Assembly (NCBI GenBank): GCA_019636615.1
Contig: JAHBXF010000001.1
Coordinates: 558,001-622,000, forward strand
From: Phycisphaeraceae bacterium
GTDB taxonomy: Bacteria > Planctomycetota > Phycisphaerae > Phycisphaerales > UBA1924
Reading direction: 5' to 3'
Length of the DNA stretch: 64,000 nucleotides
Position 1 is the stretch's first letter. Each line of letters opens with the position of its first letter. Position numbers and translations under genes: made by a program. The notes below the pieces were generated by a model. The model was not told the DNA's origin, did not search any database, and saw only the letters and a program-made list of their open reading frames with translations. Of the stretch, positions 1-8,200 are shown piece by piece.

Positions 1-302
1 GTGGCGCACGCTGGCCACGTAAAAAGCGTGCAAAAACAATAACTGCCAACAACAGCGGTTATCGCCTCGCGGCCTAATTAGGCCGCACGCACACCCCAAG
101 ACGCCTGATAATGGGGTTGCGTAGACATCAGGCTGGCGGGTGATGGATGCTCTCGGCATCACCCGTGACATAACGCCGCGGGCTGGACGAGCGCGAAGAC
201 TGCCGATGGCCGTCGCGCTGGTCAAGATCAAACCATCGGACACACGCGTAGAAGCGGCGTGCTGACTGCAACGGGACTGGGGTTCAACTCCCCACGGCTC
301 CA
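1..302 (+). ncRNA. ssrA: tmRNA (3' portion, 5' end outside window)
   Basis: Transfer-messenger RNA, which rescues stalled ribosomes and tags the nascent chain for proteolysis. A reading frame at 30-77 starts with GCA and reads AKTITANNSGYRLAA, then TAA; the LAA end is the classical degradation tag. The stop lies in a palindrome (GCGGCCTAATTAGGCCGC, about 68-85), as in tmRNA helix 5. Downstream, CCCC/GGGG with GCCTGAT/ATCAGGC and CGGGTGAT/ATCACCCG arms fit the pseudoknots. The T arm (GGGGTTCAACTCCCC) and acceptor strand CGGCTCC plus A close the molecule; CCA is not encoded. The acceptor 5' strand is missing because the window begins inside the gene. Confidence 0.93.
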
Positions 303-328
303 TTCTTTTCTCAGTGTCTGCGCTGACA

Positions 329-357
329 ACGCGCGGGGGGGCTGCCCCCCGGCGCGT
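329..357. terminator. GC-rich hairpin between convergent tmRNA and secreted-protein gene
   Basis: The arms ACGCGCGGGGGG and CCCCCCGGCGCGT form a long stem with a tiny loop, one imperfect pair and no strong T-run on either side. It sits between the tmRNA 3' end and the stop of the convergent gene, so it could end transcription from both directions. Only the hairpin is seen; its function is inferred. Confidence 0.4.
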
Positions 358-389
358 GGTGCGCTGCGCGTGAGATTCTATATAACCGA

Positions 390-1673
390 TCACGAATCCC
401 CGCAGCCGCCTGCTTCCCAGTCGATGAAGAAGCGTTCGACATCGCCGCCGTCGGTGCCGCCATCCTGGTTGATATCGCCATCGAGGTCGCCGGATTCCCA
501 CGCGAGGAAAAAGTCCTCGACATCGCGGCCATCCACACCGCCATCGTTGTTGAAGTCGGCGAAGCAGGGTTGATAGTTGGTGTAGGCGATAAAGCCTAAG
601 TATCTTGTGGGGCTTGACCGCCGCAGATTCCCTGCGATCACGCTGCCATCCGAGGAAATGGAACTGATGTAATGTATGCTCCAACCCTCGGGGATGGGTG
701 CCCCCTGCCTCGCCAGGTACGTCACAAGGTTCTCCGGGCCATTCTCCCGCGTCCAGGCAACGGCTTGCTGCCCGTGCCAGCCGATGCCCATGCGACCATG
801 GTCGGCGATGAGTGTCAGGCCGCTATACTCTGTCGGCGACCCCAGAAGGAATAACTCAGGGGGTTGATCATCCTTCCAGATCGCAGCATAGGTTGTGCCA
901 CTGACACCGTGAGCGCCAGCGATGTAGCGACCGTTACGGCTGATGCCATGCGCGGCAGTTATATTTAGAGAATACCCAATCGCAATGGGCAGGAGCCGAC
1001 CAGTGCCCATGCGATCCCAGATAGCAGCACTCGTGAAGAATGTAGAATCATACAACGTACCTACAATTCTTTCTCCAGCGTAGTCAGAGTTCATCGAACC
1101 AAGGAGCGTGATCGACTCACCCCAGTACTGCGGCATCATGTCCAGTTCAATCACCTCACCCGTGCCGGGCCGCCACAGAAACGCCCCGAGACCCCCGTTC
1201 AGCCCGCTATGGCTGATCTTGCCGTACACCGTCATGCCATCGGAACTCATGCCGAGGGTGATGTAGTTGCGGGGGCCGGGCAGCCAATCAAGACCAGGCG
1301 TGCGCATGTCTCCGCAGACACCGCCGTGCCACGCGTAACCATCATTCACTTGGCTGTCGTCCGGCAACACGAAACCGGCGACAACCGACCCATCTGCGCT
1401 GATACCCGGGAGGTATGAATACCCCAAGCCAAGGCCGGGAACCTGATCACAGCGCCCGGTTTCGATATTCCATGTAAATGCGTAGATGTGCTCCCCCATG
1501 AAGTAGCCTGTCGCCGACCTGCCGTCCGGAGACAGGGCAGCGATGCCGCTGTGCGTCACGCCCGCAGGCGGAGGGAACGTCATGCATTCTGTGGACTGAG
1601 CGGACCCGATCGAGGTAGAGGCTGCCAATATCGCTGCACCGGCCATACGGATTGTGGTTTGGGAGATATTCAC
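390..1673 (-). CDS. Secreted protein with HAF-like repeats and C-terminal dockerin-like repeats
   Basis: 427 aa, GTG start. Residues 1-25 are a Sec signal peptide (AGAAILAASTSIGSAQS). The body has spaced ISADGSVVAGF, MSSDGMTVYG, ISRNGRYIAGA and ISSDGSVIAGN units, the pattern of HAF-type extracellular repeats. The C-terminus (about 373-425) holds two Ca-binding-like units, DFNNDGGVDGRDVEDFF and DINQDGGTDGGDVERFF, then a Cys. Such dockerin-like ends are common in secreted planctomycete proteins, possibly for surface attachment. The start overlaps the upstream gene's stop by four bases (GTGA), so the two are probably translationally coupled. The ligand is unknown. Confidence 0.85.
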   Translation of the reverse strand: MNISQTTIRMAGAAILAASTSIGSAQSTECMTFPPPAGVTHSGIAALSPDGRSATGYFMGEHIYAFTWNIETGRCDQVPGLGLGYSYLPGISADGSVVAGFVLPDDSQVNDGYAWHGGVCGDMRTPGLDWLPGPRNYITLGMSSDGMTVYGKISHSGLNGGLGAFLWRPGTGEVIELDMMPQYWGESITLLGSMNSDYAGERIVGTLYDSTFFTSAAIWDRMGTGRLLPIAIGYSLNITAAHGISRNGRYIAGAHGVSGTTYAAIWKDDQPPELFLLGSPTEYSGLTLIADHGRMGIGWHGQQAVAWTRENGPENLVTYLARQGAPIPEGWSIHYISSISSDGSVIAGNLRRSSPTRYLGFIAYTNYQPCFADFNNDGGVDGRDVEDFFLAWESGDLDGDINQDGGTDGGDVERFFIDWEAGGCGDS

Positions 1674-2110
1674 TGCTCCTCCTCGATCGCGGCGAAGTAA
1701 TGCAGCACATCGGCGTTGTCGATCACGCCGTCGTTATTCACATCCGCCGAGGGATGGCCGTTGATGTACGCCTGACTGAACGTCATCGTGTCATCGGTGC
1801 AGTGCATGCCATCGTAGTTCATGTCGCCCCCCTGGGGAGCGCCCGGGCCCCAGGCGAGCATCGACTCTGGGTTTTCTTCGGGCTCATCCAACTCGGGGAG
1901 TGGATCGCACGCCGGAGAAGCCACGACCGACGATCCGTTGATGTAGAGACATTGCACCAGATCGTACTTGGTGGTGTCATCGCCGCTCGCGCCGATGCTC
2001 GGGTACGGAGGTGTCGGCGGGTCGGCCAACGCCAAGCCGTGCATGCCTAACACCCCCACAGCGAAGGCGCGGGCGGCTAGCGCAAGACGAGTTGTACGGC
2101 CGACGGGCAT
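1670..2110 (-). CDS. Small secreted protein with dockerin-like motif
   Basis: 146 aa from the ATG at 2110, which has GGAGG seven bases upstream; a longer in-frame start at 2191 lacks such a site. Residues 1-29 form a signal peptide ending GMHGLALA. The mature protein is acidic and Pro-rich, with MNYDGMHCTDD and, near the end, ADVNNDGVIDNADVLHYF, a DxNxDG loop like those of its downstream neighbour. First gene of a two-gene unit, ending inside the GTG start of the next gene. It may be a companion or split part of the dockerin-like partner. No enzymatic motif is seen. Confidence 0.75.
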   Translation of the reverse strand: MPVGRTTRLALAARAFAVGVLGMHGLALADPPTPPYPSIGASGDDTTKYDLVQCLYINGSSVVASPACDPLPELDEPEENPESMLAWGPGAPQGGDMNYDGMHCTDDTMTFSQAYINGHPSADVNNDGVIDNADVLHYFAAIEEEQ

Positions 2111-2543
2111 GAATCCTCCAAGAAAATATGGAGCCGAATGCGCGAAAGTGGCGGAGCCGCCCCAAGGCAGTATACAGCCAAACCCATTCAAGGTTGTCTC
2201 AAAATCTCCAAGTTGTTCATTTTTTCACAATGCCACGTCGTTCGCGGGTCTCGGTTTCGCAGTGCGTCCGAAAACCCGGCAGGTGGCGCCTAGCTGCGTT
2301 CAGGGTGTGCCACCGAGATGCCCTGGCCCTGCGGGCTTCTCGGTGCCGCCTTGATGAACTGCCTCGGCCGTCACGCATACCCCCTCCACATCGCCCACGA
2401 CCTCAAGGTGCCCTCCGGTCATTCGCCTTCCGCCAACCCTCCCGCGTCGCCGCGCTCTTTGAGCCGGCCGCTCGCGTGCCCCTGCGCCGTGGCGCGGCCG
2501 GCGACAACCCGGCCTTTGAGCCTCTCGGCGCGTGAGTGCCACA
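2111..2543. other. Intergenic region, no gene supported
   Basis: 433 bases between the dockerin-like pair and tRNA-Arg. It holds the ribosome binding site and possible -10 box of the pair, and a hairpin at 2311-2345 (CACCGAGA/TCTCGGTG, with inner GCCC/GGGC) that lacks a T-run. Short open frames here show no recognisable product. Confidence 0.5.
2169..2174 (-). promoter_or_regulatory. Possible -10 box (TATACT) for the dockerin-like pair
   Basis: On the minus strand TATACT lies about 60 bases before the 2110 start, in an otherwise GC-rich stretch. No good -35 hexamer is visible at 17 bases, so this is a weak call. Confidence 0.3.
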
Positions 2544-2617
2544 CGCCCCCGGCAGGATTCGAACCTGCGACCGACGGATTAGAAATCCGTTGCTCTATCC
2601 AACTGAGCTACGAGGGC
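2544..2617 (-). tRNA. tRNA-Arg (anticodon UCU)
   Basis: The complement folds as a complete cloverleaf: acceptor GCCCTCG/CGGGGGC, D arm GCTC...GAGC, anticodon stem ACGGA/TCCGT around loop TTTCTAA (anticodon TCT), and T arm GCAGG TTCGAAT CCTGC. The discriminator is G and CCA is not encoded. It reads AGA codons, which are rare in this GC-rich genome. Confidence 0.95.
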
Positions 2618-2636
2618 CTTCCCCCACTGTACGGCG

Positions 2637-2697
2637 CGGCCGCGCACCGCTGCAAAGCCCCTTGCGCCGGCCCCCACCCGTCATGGCCTCCACAACC
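2637..2697. repeat. 61-bp direct repeat, copy 1
   Basis: Matches 2743-2803 at a 106-base offset with one mismatch (CGCCGGC versus CGCCAGC). It begins 20 bases beyond the 5' end of tRNA-Arg. It is not coding in any supported frame and not similar to the tRNA itself. Confidence 0.85.
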
Positions 2698-2742
2698 CCC
2701 TCAGCAACCACTCCCGCACGCCCGCCACGCCCCCACGGCCCT

Positions 2743-2803
2743 CGGCCGCGCACCGCTGCAAAGCCCCTTGCGCCAGCCCCCACCCGTCATGGCCTCCACA
2801 ACC
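2743..2803. repeat. 61-bp direct repeat, copy 2
   Basis: Second copy of the 2637-2697 unit; 45 bases separate the copies. The surrounding 2618-3005 interval is very C-rich, Pro/Ala-coding in every frame, and without a supportable gene. Confidence 0.85.
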
Positions 2804-3005
2804 ACACCCCACGGCCCCCGCGGCCCCGCAACCGCACGCCACCGCGGCCCCGCGCCCACCACACCCCTCGCTGCCACGCAAGGCCCCCGCGACCCGCGTG
2901 GCCCGCGCGGCCTTGCAATCAACCCCGGCTCGCCATCGTGCGGGCCCCGGGCCCGGCCGGCATCTGGCGACGTGGGCCCATCCATCCGGCGGTTGCCCGC
3001 GAACC

Positions 3006-4736
3006 ATGGAGAAGATGAACCCGCCCCCCAGCCAACCGCCAAAGAACGCCGCGCCCGGGGGGGTTGTTCACGCGTACCAGAAGTATGACCCCAGGGCCTT
3101 TCCGCCGCCGACCGCCCCGCCGCCAGACTTTGCCGGGGCGGCGATGGAGCACATGCTGCACTACGGCTCGATGCGCGGCCTGAGCGAAGAAGAACTGGCG
3201 CGGGCGGTGCGGCTCGATCCGTCGGTCTTTCCGTCGCTCGGGCCGAGCCTTGAATCGATCGCGGCGATGCTGCGAGAGCGCAAGCGCCGCATTCTCGCAA
3301 CCTACGAGACCGACAGCGCCCGGCGCGCGGCCGGCCGGGCCTTCGCCGAAGAAGCGTCGGCGGCGCGTCCGCCGTCACACTTCCGCGACACGTTCATCAA
3401 GGCCGTGGCCGAAGAACAGATCGCCGACCTCGAACGCCTGTGGTACAAACAGAAGAACGAGCAGAGCGAGTTTGCCCGGGCGCTGATGCGCACGCTGCAC
3501 CGGCTCGAAGAGAAATACCAGGTTGACGAACTCTCGGGCCGCTACGCCTTCAGCGGGCGCCGCCCGCTGACGGTGGAAGAGGCCCTGGCGGTGAAGGAAG
3601 AACTCGGGGCCATCGACAAACTGCTCGAGCAACTCGCGCAGGCCGCGCGCGACGCGACCATCGGCATCATCGACATGGATGCGCTGTCGGAGTATGCCGA
3701 CCCTGGCGACGTGGAGGCGCTCAACGCGCTGCAGGAGCAGATCCGCGAGTATCTGCGGCGGGCGGCGGTCGAGCAGGGCGTCGAGGCCTCGGGGCAGGGG
3801 CTGCGCATCACGCCGCACGCGATGCGGCTGTATCAGCGCACGCTGCTGGCCGAGATCTTCGCCGACCTGTCGCCGTCGCGCAGCGGGCGGCACGCGGCGG
3901 TGCCCGCGGGCGACGGCCCGGTCGAGCAGCAGCGCACGCGCGACTATGAGTTCGGCGACGCGGCCACGGCCATCGACACGGTGCAGACGCTGCTCAACGC
4001 CGCGGCGCGCACGCCGGCGGGCGAACGTCCCGCCCCGGGCCCGCGCGACATCGCGGTGCACTGCTCGCGCAGCACGCCGCGCTGCGCCACGGCCGTGCTG
4101 ATGGATATGTCCGGCTCGATGCGGTACAACGCGCAGTATGTGAACTGCAAGCGGATGGCGCTGGCCCTGGAGGGGCTGATCAGGTCGGAGTATCCGGGCG
4201 ATTTTCTGTCGTTCATCGAGATGTACACGCTGGCGAAGGTTCGCGCCCCGGCCGAGGTGGCCACGCTGCTGCCTCGCCCCGTGAGCATCTATGACCCGGT
4301 GGTGCGTCTGCGTGCCGACATGAGCCGGCCCGAGGTGACCGAGTCGAAGTTGCCCCAGCACTTCACCAACGTCCAGCACGCGCTCTCGCTCTCGCGCCTG
4401 GTGCTGCGTCACCAGCCGACGCCCAACCGGCAGGTGATACTCATCACCGACGGCCTGCCGACGGCCCACTTCGAGGGCGCCGACCTGTTCATGCTCTACC
4501 CGCCGCACCCGCGCACCGAAGAGGCCACGATGCGCGAGGCGGGGCTGTGCGCCCGCGAGGGCATCACCATCAACATCTTCCTGCTGCCCAGTTGGAGCCA
4601 GAGCAGCGAAGACGTGCAGTTCGCCCACCGCCTGGCCATGAGCACGCGCGGGCGCGTGTTCTTCACCGGCGGCAAAGACCTCGACCGGTTCGTGCTGTGG
4701 GATTATGTCAACCAGCGCCGGCGCGTCATCGCGTGA
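3006..4736 (+). CDS. VWA (von Willebrand factor A) domain protein
   Basis: 576 aa from the ATG at 3006; the frame stays open upstream but that part is repeat-derived. The N-terminus is Pro-rich. Residues about 40-330 are helical and charged. A VWA domain follows, with the MIDAS motif DMSGSM near residue 366, a Thr in HFTNVQHAL near 453 and ITDGLP near 480. This is a complete metal-ion adhesion site. Bacterial proteins of this layout (CoxE-like) usually work with a MoxR-type AAA ATPase, but none is next to it. No signal peptide, so cytoplasmic. It is convergent with the lipoprotein gene, 19 bases away. Confidence 0.85.
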   Translation: MEKMNPPPSQPPKNAAPGGVVHAYQKYDPRAFPPPTAPPPDFAGAAMEHMLHYGSMRGLSEEELARAVRLDPSVFPSLGPSLESIAAMLRERKRRILATYETDSARRAAGRAFAEEASAARPPSHFRDTFIKAVAEEQIADLERLWYKQKNEQSEFARALMRTLHRLEEKYQVDELSGRYAFSGRRPLTVEEALAVKEELGAIDKLLEQLAQAARDATIGIIDMDALSEYADPGDVEALNALQEQIREYLRRAAVEQGVEASGQGLRITPHAMRLYQRTLLAEIFADLSPSRSGRHAAVPAGDGPVEQQRTRDYEFGDAATAIDTVQTLLNAAARTPAGERPAPGPRDIAVHCSRSTPRCATAVLMDMSGSMRYNAQYVNCKRMALALEGLIRSEYPGDFLSFIEMYTLAKVRAPAEVATLLPRPVSIYDPVVRLRADMSRPEVTESKLPQHFTNVQHALSLSRLVLRHQPTPNRQVILITDGLPTAHFEGADLFMLYPPHPRTEEATMREAGLCAREGITINIFLLPSWSQSSEDVQFAHRLAMSTRGRVFFTGGKDLDRFVLWDYVNQRRRVIA

Positions 4737-4755
4737 GGCGCGCGTGGAGCGGGGT

Positions 4756-5358
4756 TCAGATCGGGCTGTCGTTGTGCAGCATGCGCCACAGCCGCCAGTT
4801 GCCCCGCTCCATGACCATCTCGAAGCCCGTCCACCGCTGGCCGCGCCGGGCGATGCCGTTGAGTTCGACGCGCTGGATGCCGCCCCCGGCGGGCACCATG
4901 AACATGCCCGGGGTGCGTTCGCCGGCGGGCATCAACTTGAAGAGTTTCTGCAGGTCGTGCTGATACTCGCGGAGTTCGTCGAAGACCTCGCCCGGGTCGC
5001 GCCCCGCGCGGAAATAGGCCGCCTTGGCCGAGGCGCTCATGACCTGGTCGATGAACAACTCGCGGTTGCCCTCGTCGACGGTGGTGTAGATGTGGATCAT
5101 CAGGTGCCTGCCCGACTTGGCCAGCAGCAGCGTGCGCCCGGTCTCTTTCTCCTCCTGCACCAGGTTCTGTTCGTTCACCGCCAAGGCGGGATCGACGTGG
5201 CCCACGAGGCCGGCGCGCGAGACGGGCAGCCCCTGCTGCGCGCCCGGCAAGCCGGTGAGGAACGAGTTCTGGCTGATGACGCGCTCTTCACGCGCGCACC
5301 CCCACGCCGCGCCGAGCAGCGCGAGCAGGCAGGCGGCCCTAGCGCACCTGGGCATCAT
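4756..5358 (-). CDS. Putative lipoprotein of unknown function
   Basis: 200 aa. The N-terminus has a short lipoprotein-type signal (ACLLALLGAAWGC, Cys near residue 21). The mature part has no family I recognise; it is mixed alpha/beta with a WRLWRML segment close to the C-terminus. Its start lies inside the 3' end of mutS (20-base overlap), so it is probably read from the mutS transcript and translated by re-initiation. A function in DNA repair is unlikely for an exported protein; the link is probably only transcriptional. Confidence 0.75.
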   Translation of the reverse strand: MMPRCARAACLLALLGAAWGCAREERVISQNSFLTGLPGAQQGLPVSRAGLVGHVDPALAVNEQNLVQEEKETGRTLLLAKSGRHLMIHIYTTVDEGNRELFIDQVMSASAKAAYFRAGRDPGEVFDELREYQHDLQKLFKLMPAGERTPGMFMVPAGGGIQRVELNGIARRGQRWTGFEMVMERGNWRLWRMLHNDSPI

Positions 5359-8110
5359 CGGTCATCCCTTTCAACCGCCGCAGCGTGTCGAACGCTTCGA
5401 GCGGGGTCAGCGCCTCGATCTTGATCTCCCGCAGGGCCCCTACCGCCGGGTGATCGACATACTCGGTGAAGAGGGCCAACTGGCCCTCGGGCCTGGTATT
5501 CTTCGCCGCGCCCGCGTGCCCGTGGGGCCCGCCCGTGGGGGGCATGTCGCCGGTCTGGTGGACCGCCAACCCGCCCAGCACCTCACGCCCGCGCGCCACC
5601 ACCGCCGCGGGCATGCCCGCCAGCCTCGCCACGTGCAGGCCGTAACTCTGGTCGGTGCGCCCGGGGAGGATGCGGTGCAGGAAGACGATCTCGGCGTGGT
5701 CGCCCCCCTGCGGCCACTCGCGAACGGCCACGTGCAGGTTGGCCACGCGGCCTTCGAGGCGTTCTTCAAGGTCGGTGAGTTCGTGGTAGTGCGTGGCAAA
5801 GAGCGTGCGCGGCCCTTCGCCGGCCGCCCACGGCGCGCCGCACCCGGCCTCGCCGGTGAGGAACTCAACGATGCCCCAGGCCAGGCTCAGGCCGTCGAGC
5901 GTGCTGGTGCCGCGCCCGACTTCGTCGAGCACCACCAGGCTGCGCGCGCTGGCGTGGTTGAGGATGTTCGCGGTTTCGATCATCTCCACCATGAAGGTTG
6001 ACTGCCCGGCGTGCAGGGCGTCGTCGGCGCCGATGCGGGTGAAGATTCGGTCGATCACCCCCACGCGAGCGCGGTCGGCGGGGACGAACGAGCCCGTGTG
6101 CGCCAGGAGCGCGATAAGAGCGGTCTGGCGGATGAAGGTGCTCTTGCCGGCCATGTTGGGGCCCGTGATGAGGGCCATGCGGGCCTCGCCCTGGGCGCCC
6201 AGCGAGACATCGTTTGGCACGAAACTCGACGCCAGGGTCTCTTCGAGCACCGGGTGCCGGCCCCCCTCGATGACCAGCGCGGGCCCGTCGACGATCTCGG
6301 GGCACTTCCACCCGCGGCGCACGGCCTTGTCGGCCATCGCGGCCAGCACGTCGAGGCGTGCCGCCGCCTCGCCCACGGCCGTGAGGCCCGCGAGCGCCCC
6401 GCCCACCCGCTCGCAGAGCGCGCCGAAGAGCGCACGCTCGCGCTCAAGGGCGCGAGCCTCGGCGCTCATCACCTTGCCCTCAAACTCGCGCAGCAGCGGC
6501 GTGGTGTAGCGCTCGGCGTTTTTCAGCGTCTGCTTGCGCGTGAGTTCCGCCGGCGCGCTGCGCGCCTGCGCCGCGGGCAGTTCGATGTAATAGCCAAAGA
6601 CCCTGTTGTACCCGACCTTGAGCCCCGGCAGGGCGTGCTTCTCGGAGAGTTCGGCCTGATAGGCCGACAGCCACGCGCCCGCGTCGCGCTGCAGCAGCCG
6701 CGCTTCGTCGAGTTCCGCGTCAACCCCGTCGCGGAAGATGCCCCCCTCGCGCGCGTGCGCGGGCGGGTGGTCGACGCACAGACGCGCGATCTCCGGGCCC
6801 ACGCCCGCGGCCTCTGCCAGGCCGCTCGCCAGCCCGCGACGCACACCCGCCAGCGCGTCAGACCCCTCCAGCACGTCGAGCAGACGTTCGCCAGCGGTCA
6901 GCGAGGTCGCGAGCCCCACGAGGTCGCGCGGCGTCGCACGACCCAGCGCGACACGCCCCGCGATGCGCGCGATGTCTTGCACCTGGGCCAGCGCGTCGCC
7001 CACGCGCTGCGCCAGGTTTGAGTCTTCGACCAGGGCGCGCACGCTGCGCTGCCGTTCTTCGATCGCGCCGATGTCGCGCAGCGGGCGGCAGAGCCACTCG
7101 CGCAGCAGTCGCTTGCCCATCGCCGTGCGGCACGAACCCCGGCCCCCGCTGCCAAGAAACACACCCAGCAGCGACCCGGCCGCGCCATCGCCCCCGGCGC
7201 CGCCCCTGATCGTGCGTTCGACCTCAAGCGACCGCAGCGACACCGCGTCGACCACGCAGCAGGCCGAGGCATCCTCGCGCCGCGGGGCGCGCAGGTGGCG
7301 CAGCGTGGCGCGCACCGACGTGAACGCCGCGACGAGTTTCGCCTCTTCTTCGCCCAGGGTCTGGGTTTCTTTGAGGTATCTCACCAGCGCGCCCGCGGCC
7401 TGCACCACGGGCTCGTCATCGCGCAGCCCGAAGCCCGCCAGGGTTTTCACGCCGTATTGCTCGCGCAGCGCCTCGAGCGACTCGCCGGGGCGGAACTGCC
7501 ACGCCGGACGCGCCGTGCCCGAGATGCCCAGCGCGGCGAGCACGCGCTGCACGCGCGAAGGCGGGCCGCCGCCCCCAGAATCGGCGTAGAGCAACTCGCG
7601 CACCCCGCGCCGGGCCAGTTCGTCGATGAGCGTGCCCGCGCTGCACTCGCTGACGACGAACTCGCCGGTCGAGACCTCGATGACGGCCAGCGCGGCGGGA
7701 GAATCTTCCCCCACCTGCGTGAAGAGCACCGCCGCCAGTGCGCTCACGGCCTCGCCTTCGAGGAGCGTTTCGTCCACCGCGGTGCCGGGGGTGACGACGC
7801 GGGTGACGCCGCGCGGCACGATGCCCTTCACCTGCGAGGCGTCCTGCAACTGCTCGCACACCGCCACCCGGAACCCGGCCCCGAGGAGTTTTTTGAGGTA
7901 GACCTCTACCTGATGAAAGGGCACGCCGCACATGGGCATGCCCTCGCTGCGGGCGGTGAGCGTGAGGCCGATGGCGCGGCTGACCTTGACCGCGTCTTCA
8001 TCGAACATTTCGTAGAAGTCGCCGATGCGGAACATGAGCACGCAGCCCGGGTGCGCCCGCTTGAAGCGGTAATACTGCTGCATCGCCGGGGTTTCGCGCG
8101 GGTCGGCCAT
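5339..8110 (-). CDS. mutS: DNA mismatch repair protein MutS
   Basis: 923 aa from the ATG at 8110. MutS binds mispaired bases and, with ATP, recruits MutL. The mismatch-reading motif GDFYEMF is at 30-36, core and clamp domains fill the middle, Walker A (GPNMAGKST) is near 649 and DEVGRGTSTLDG near 728. Somewhat longer than E. coli MutS (853 aa) but with the domain order intact. No ribosome binding site; a TACCCT box ends 11 bases before the ATG. No mutL in the window. A longer reading to 8185 is open but has no support. Confidence 0.96.
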   Translation of the reverse strand: MADPRETPAMQQYYRFKRAHPGCVLMFRIGDFYEMFDEDAVKVSRAIGLTLTARSEGMPMCGVPFHQVEVYLKKLLGAGFRVAVCEQLQDASQVKGIVPRGVTRVVTPGTAVDETLLEGEAVSALAAVLFTQVGEDSPAALAVIEVSTGEFVVSECSAGTLIDELARRGVRELLYADSGGGGPPSRVQRVLAALGISGTARPAWQFRPGESLEALREQYGVKTLAGFGLRDDEPVVQAAGALVRYLKETQTLGEEEAKLVAAFTSVRATLRHLRAPRREDASACCVVDAVSLRSLEVERTIRGGAGGDGAAGSLLGVFLGSGGRGSCRTAMGKRLLREWLCRPLRDIGAIEERQRSVRALVEDSNLAQRVGDALAQVQDIARIAGRVALGRATPRDLVGLATSLTAGERLLDVLEGSDALAGVRRGLASGLAEAAGVGPEIARLCVDHPPAHAREGGIFRDGVDAELDEARLLQRDAGAWLSAYQAELSEKHALPGLKVGYNRVFGYYIELPAAQARSAPAELTRKQTLKNAERYTTPLLREFEGKVMSAEARALERERALFGALCERVGGALAGLTAVGEAAARLDVLAAMADKAVRRGWKCPEIVDGPALVIEGGRHPVLEETLASSFVPNDVSLGAQGEARMALITGPNMAGKSTFIRQTALIALLAHTGSFVPADRARVGVIDRIFTRIGADDALHAGQSTFMVEMIETANILNHASARSLVVLDEVGRGTSTLDGLSLAWGIVEFLTGEAGCGAPWAAGEGPRTLFATHYHELTDLEERLEGRVANLHVAVREWPQGGDHAEIVFLHRILPGRTDQSYGLHVARLAGMPAAVVARGREVLGGLAVHQTGDMPPTGGPHGHAGAAKNTRPEGQLALFTEYVDHPAVGALREIKIEALTPLEAFDTLRRLKGMTDDAQVR

Positions 8111-8121
8111 TGGTCGAGGCG

Positions 8122-8127
8122 AGGGTA
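8122..8127 (-). promoter_or_regulatory. Candidate -10 box (TACCCT) of mutS, near-leaderless
   Basis: On the minus strand TACCCT is followed by 11 bases and the mutS ATG, with no Shine-Dalgarno sequence. Part of a recurring pattern in this window. Confidence 0.4.
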
Positions 8128-8200
8128 AGCCCGCGAAAGACCGGGGCCCAAAGGGGCTCCCCCACGATACACTCCGCGCCGCCACGCTCGATCCCCCTCA

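Larger units (their letters stand above)
2618..3005. other. Repeat-bearing intergenic region
   Basis: 388 bases between tRNA-Arg and the VWA gene. It contains only the two 61-bp repeats and C-rich low-complexity sequence; no promoter hexamers or terminator are evident. Confidence 0.5.

Noticed and set aside
2311..2345. Hairpin as a terminator between the dockerin-like pair and tRNA-Arg
   Set aside because: The stem is good, but there is no T-run on either strand and no transcript clearly ends here.
2300..2542. 80-codon minus-strand frame next to tRNA-Arg
   Set aside because: Arg/Gly-rich, no ribosome binding site, no recognisable domain.
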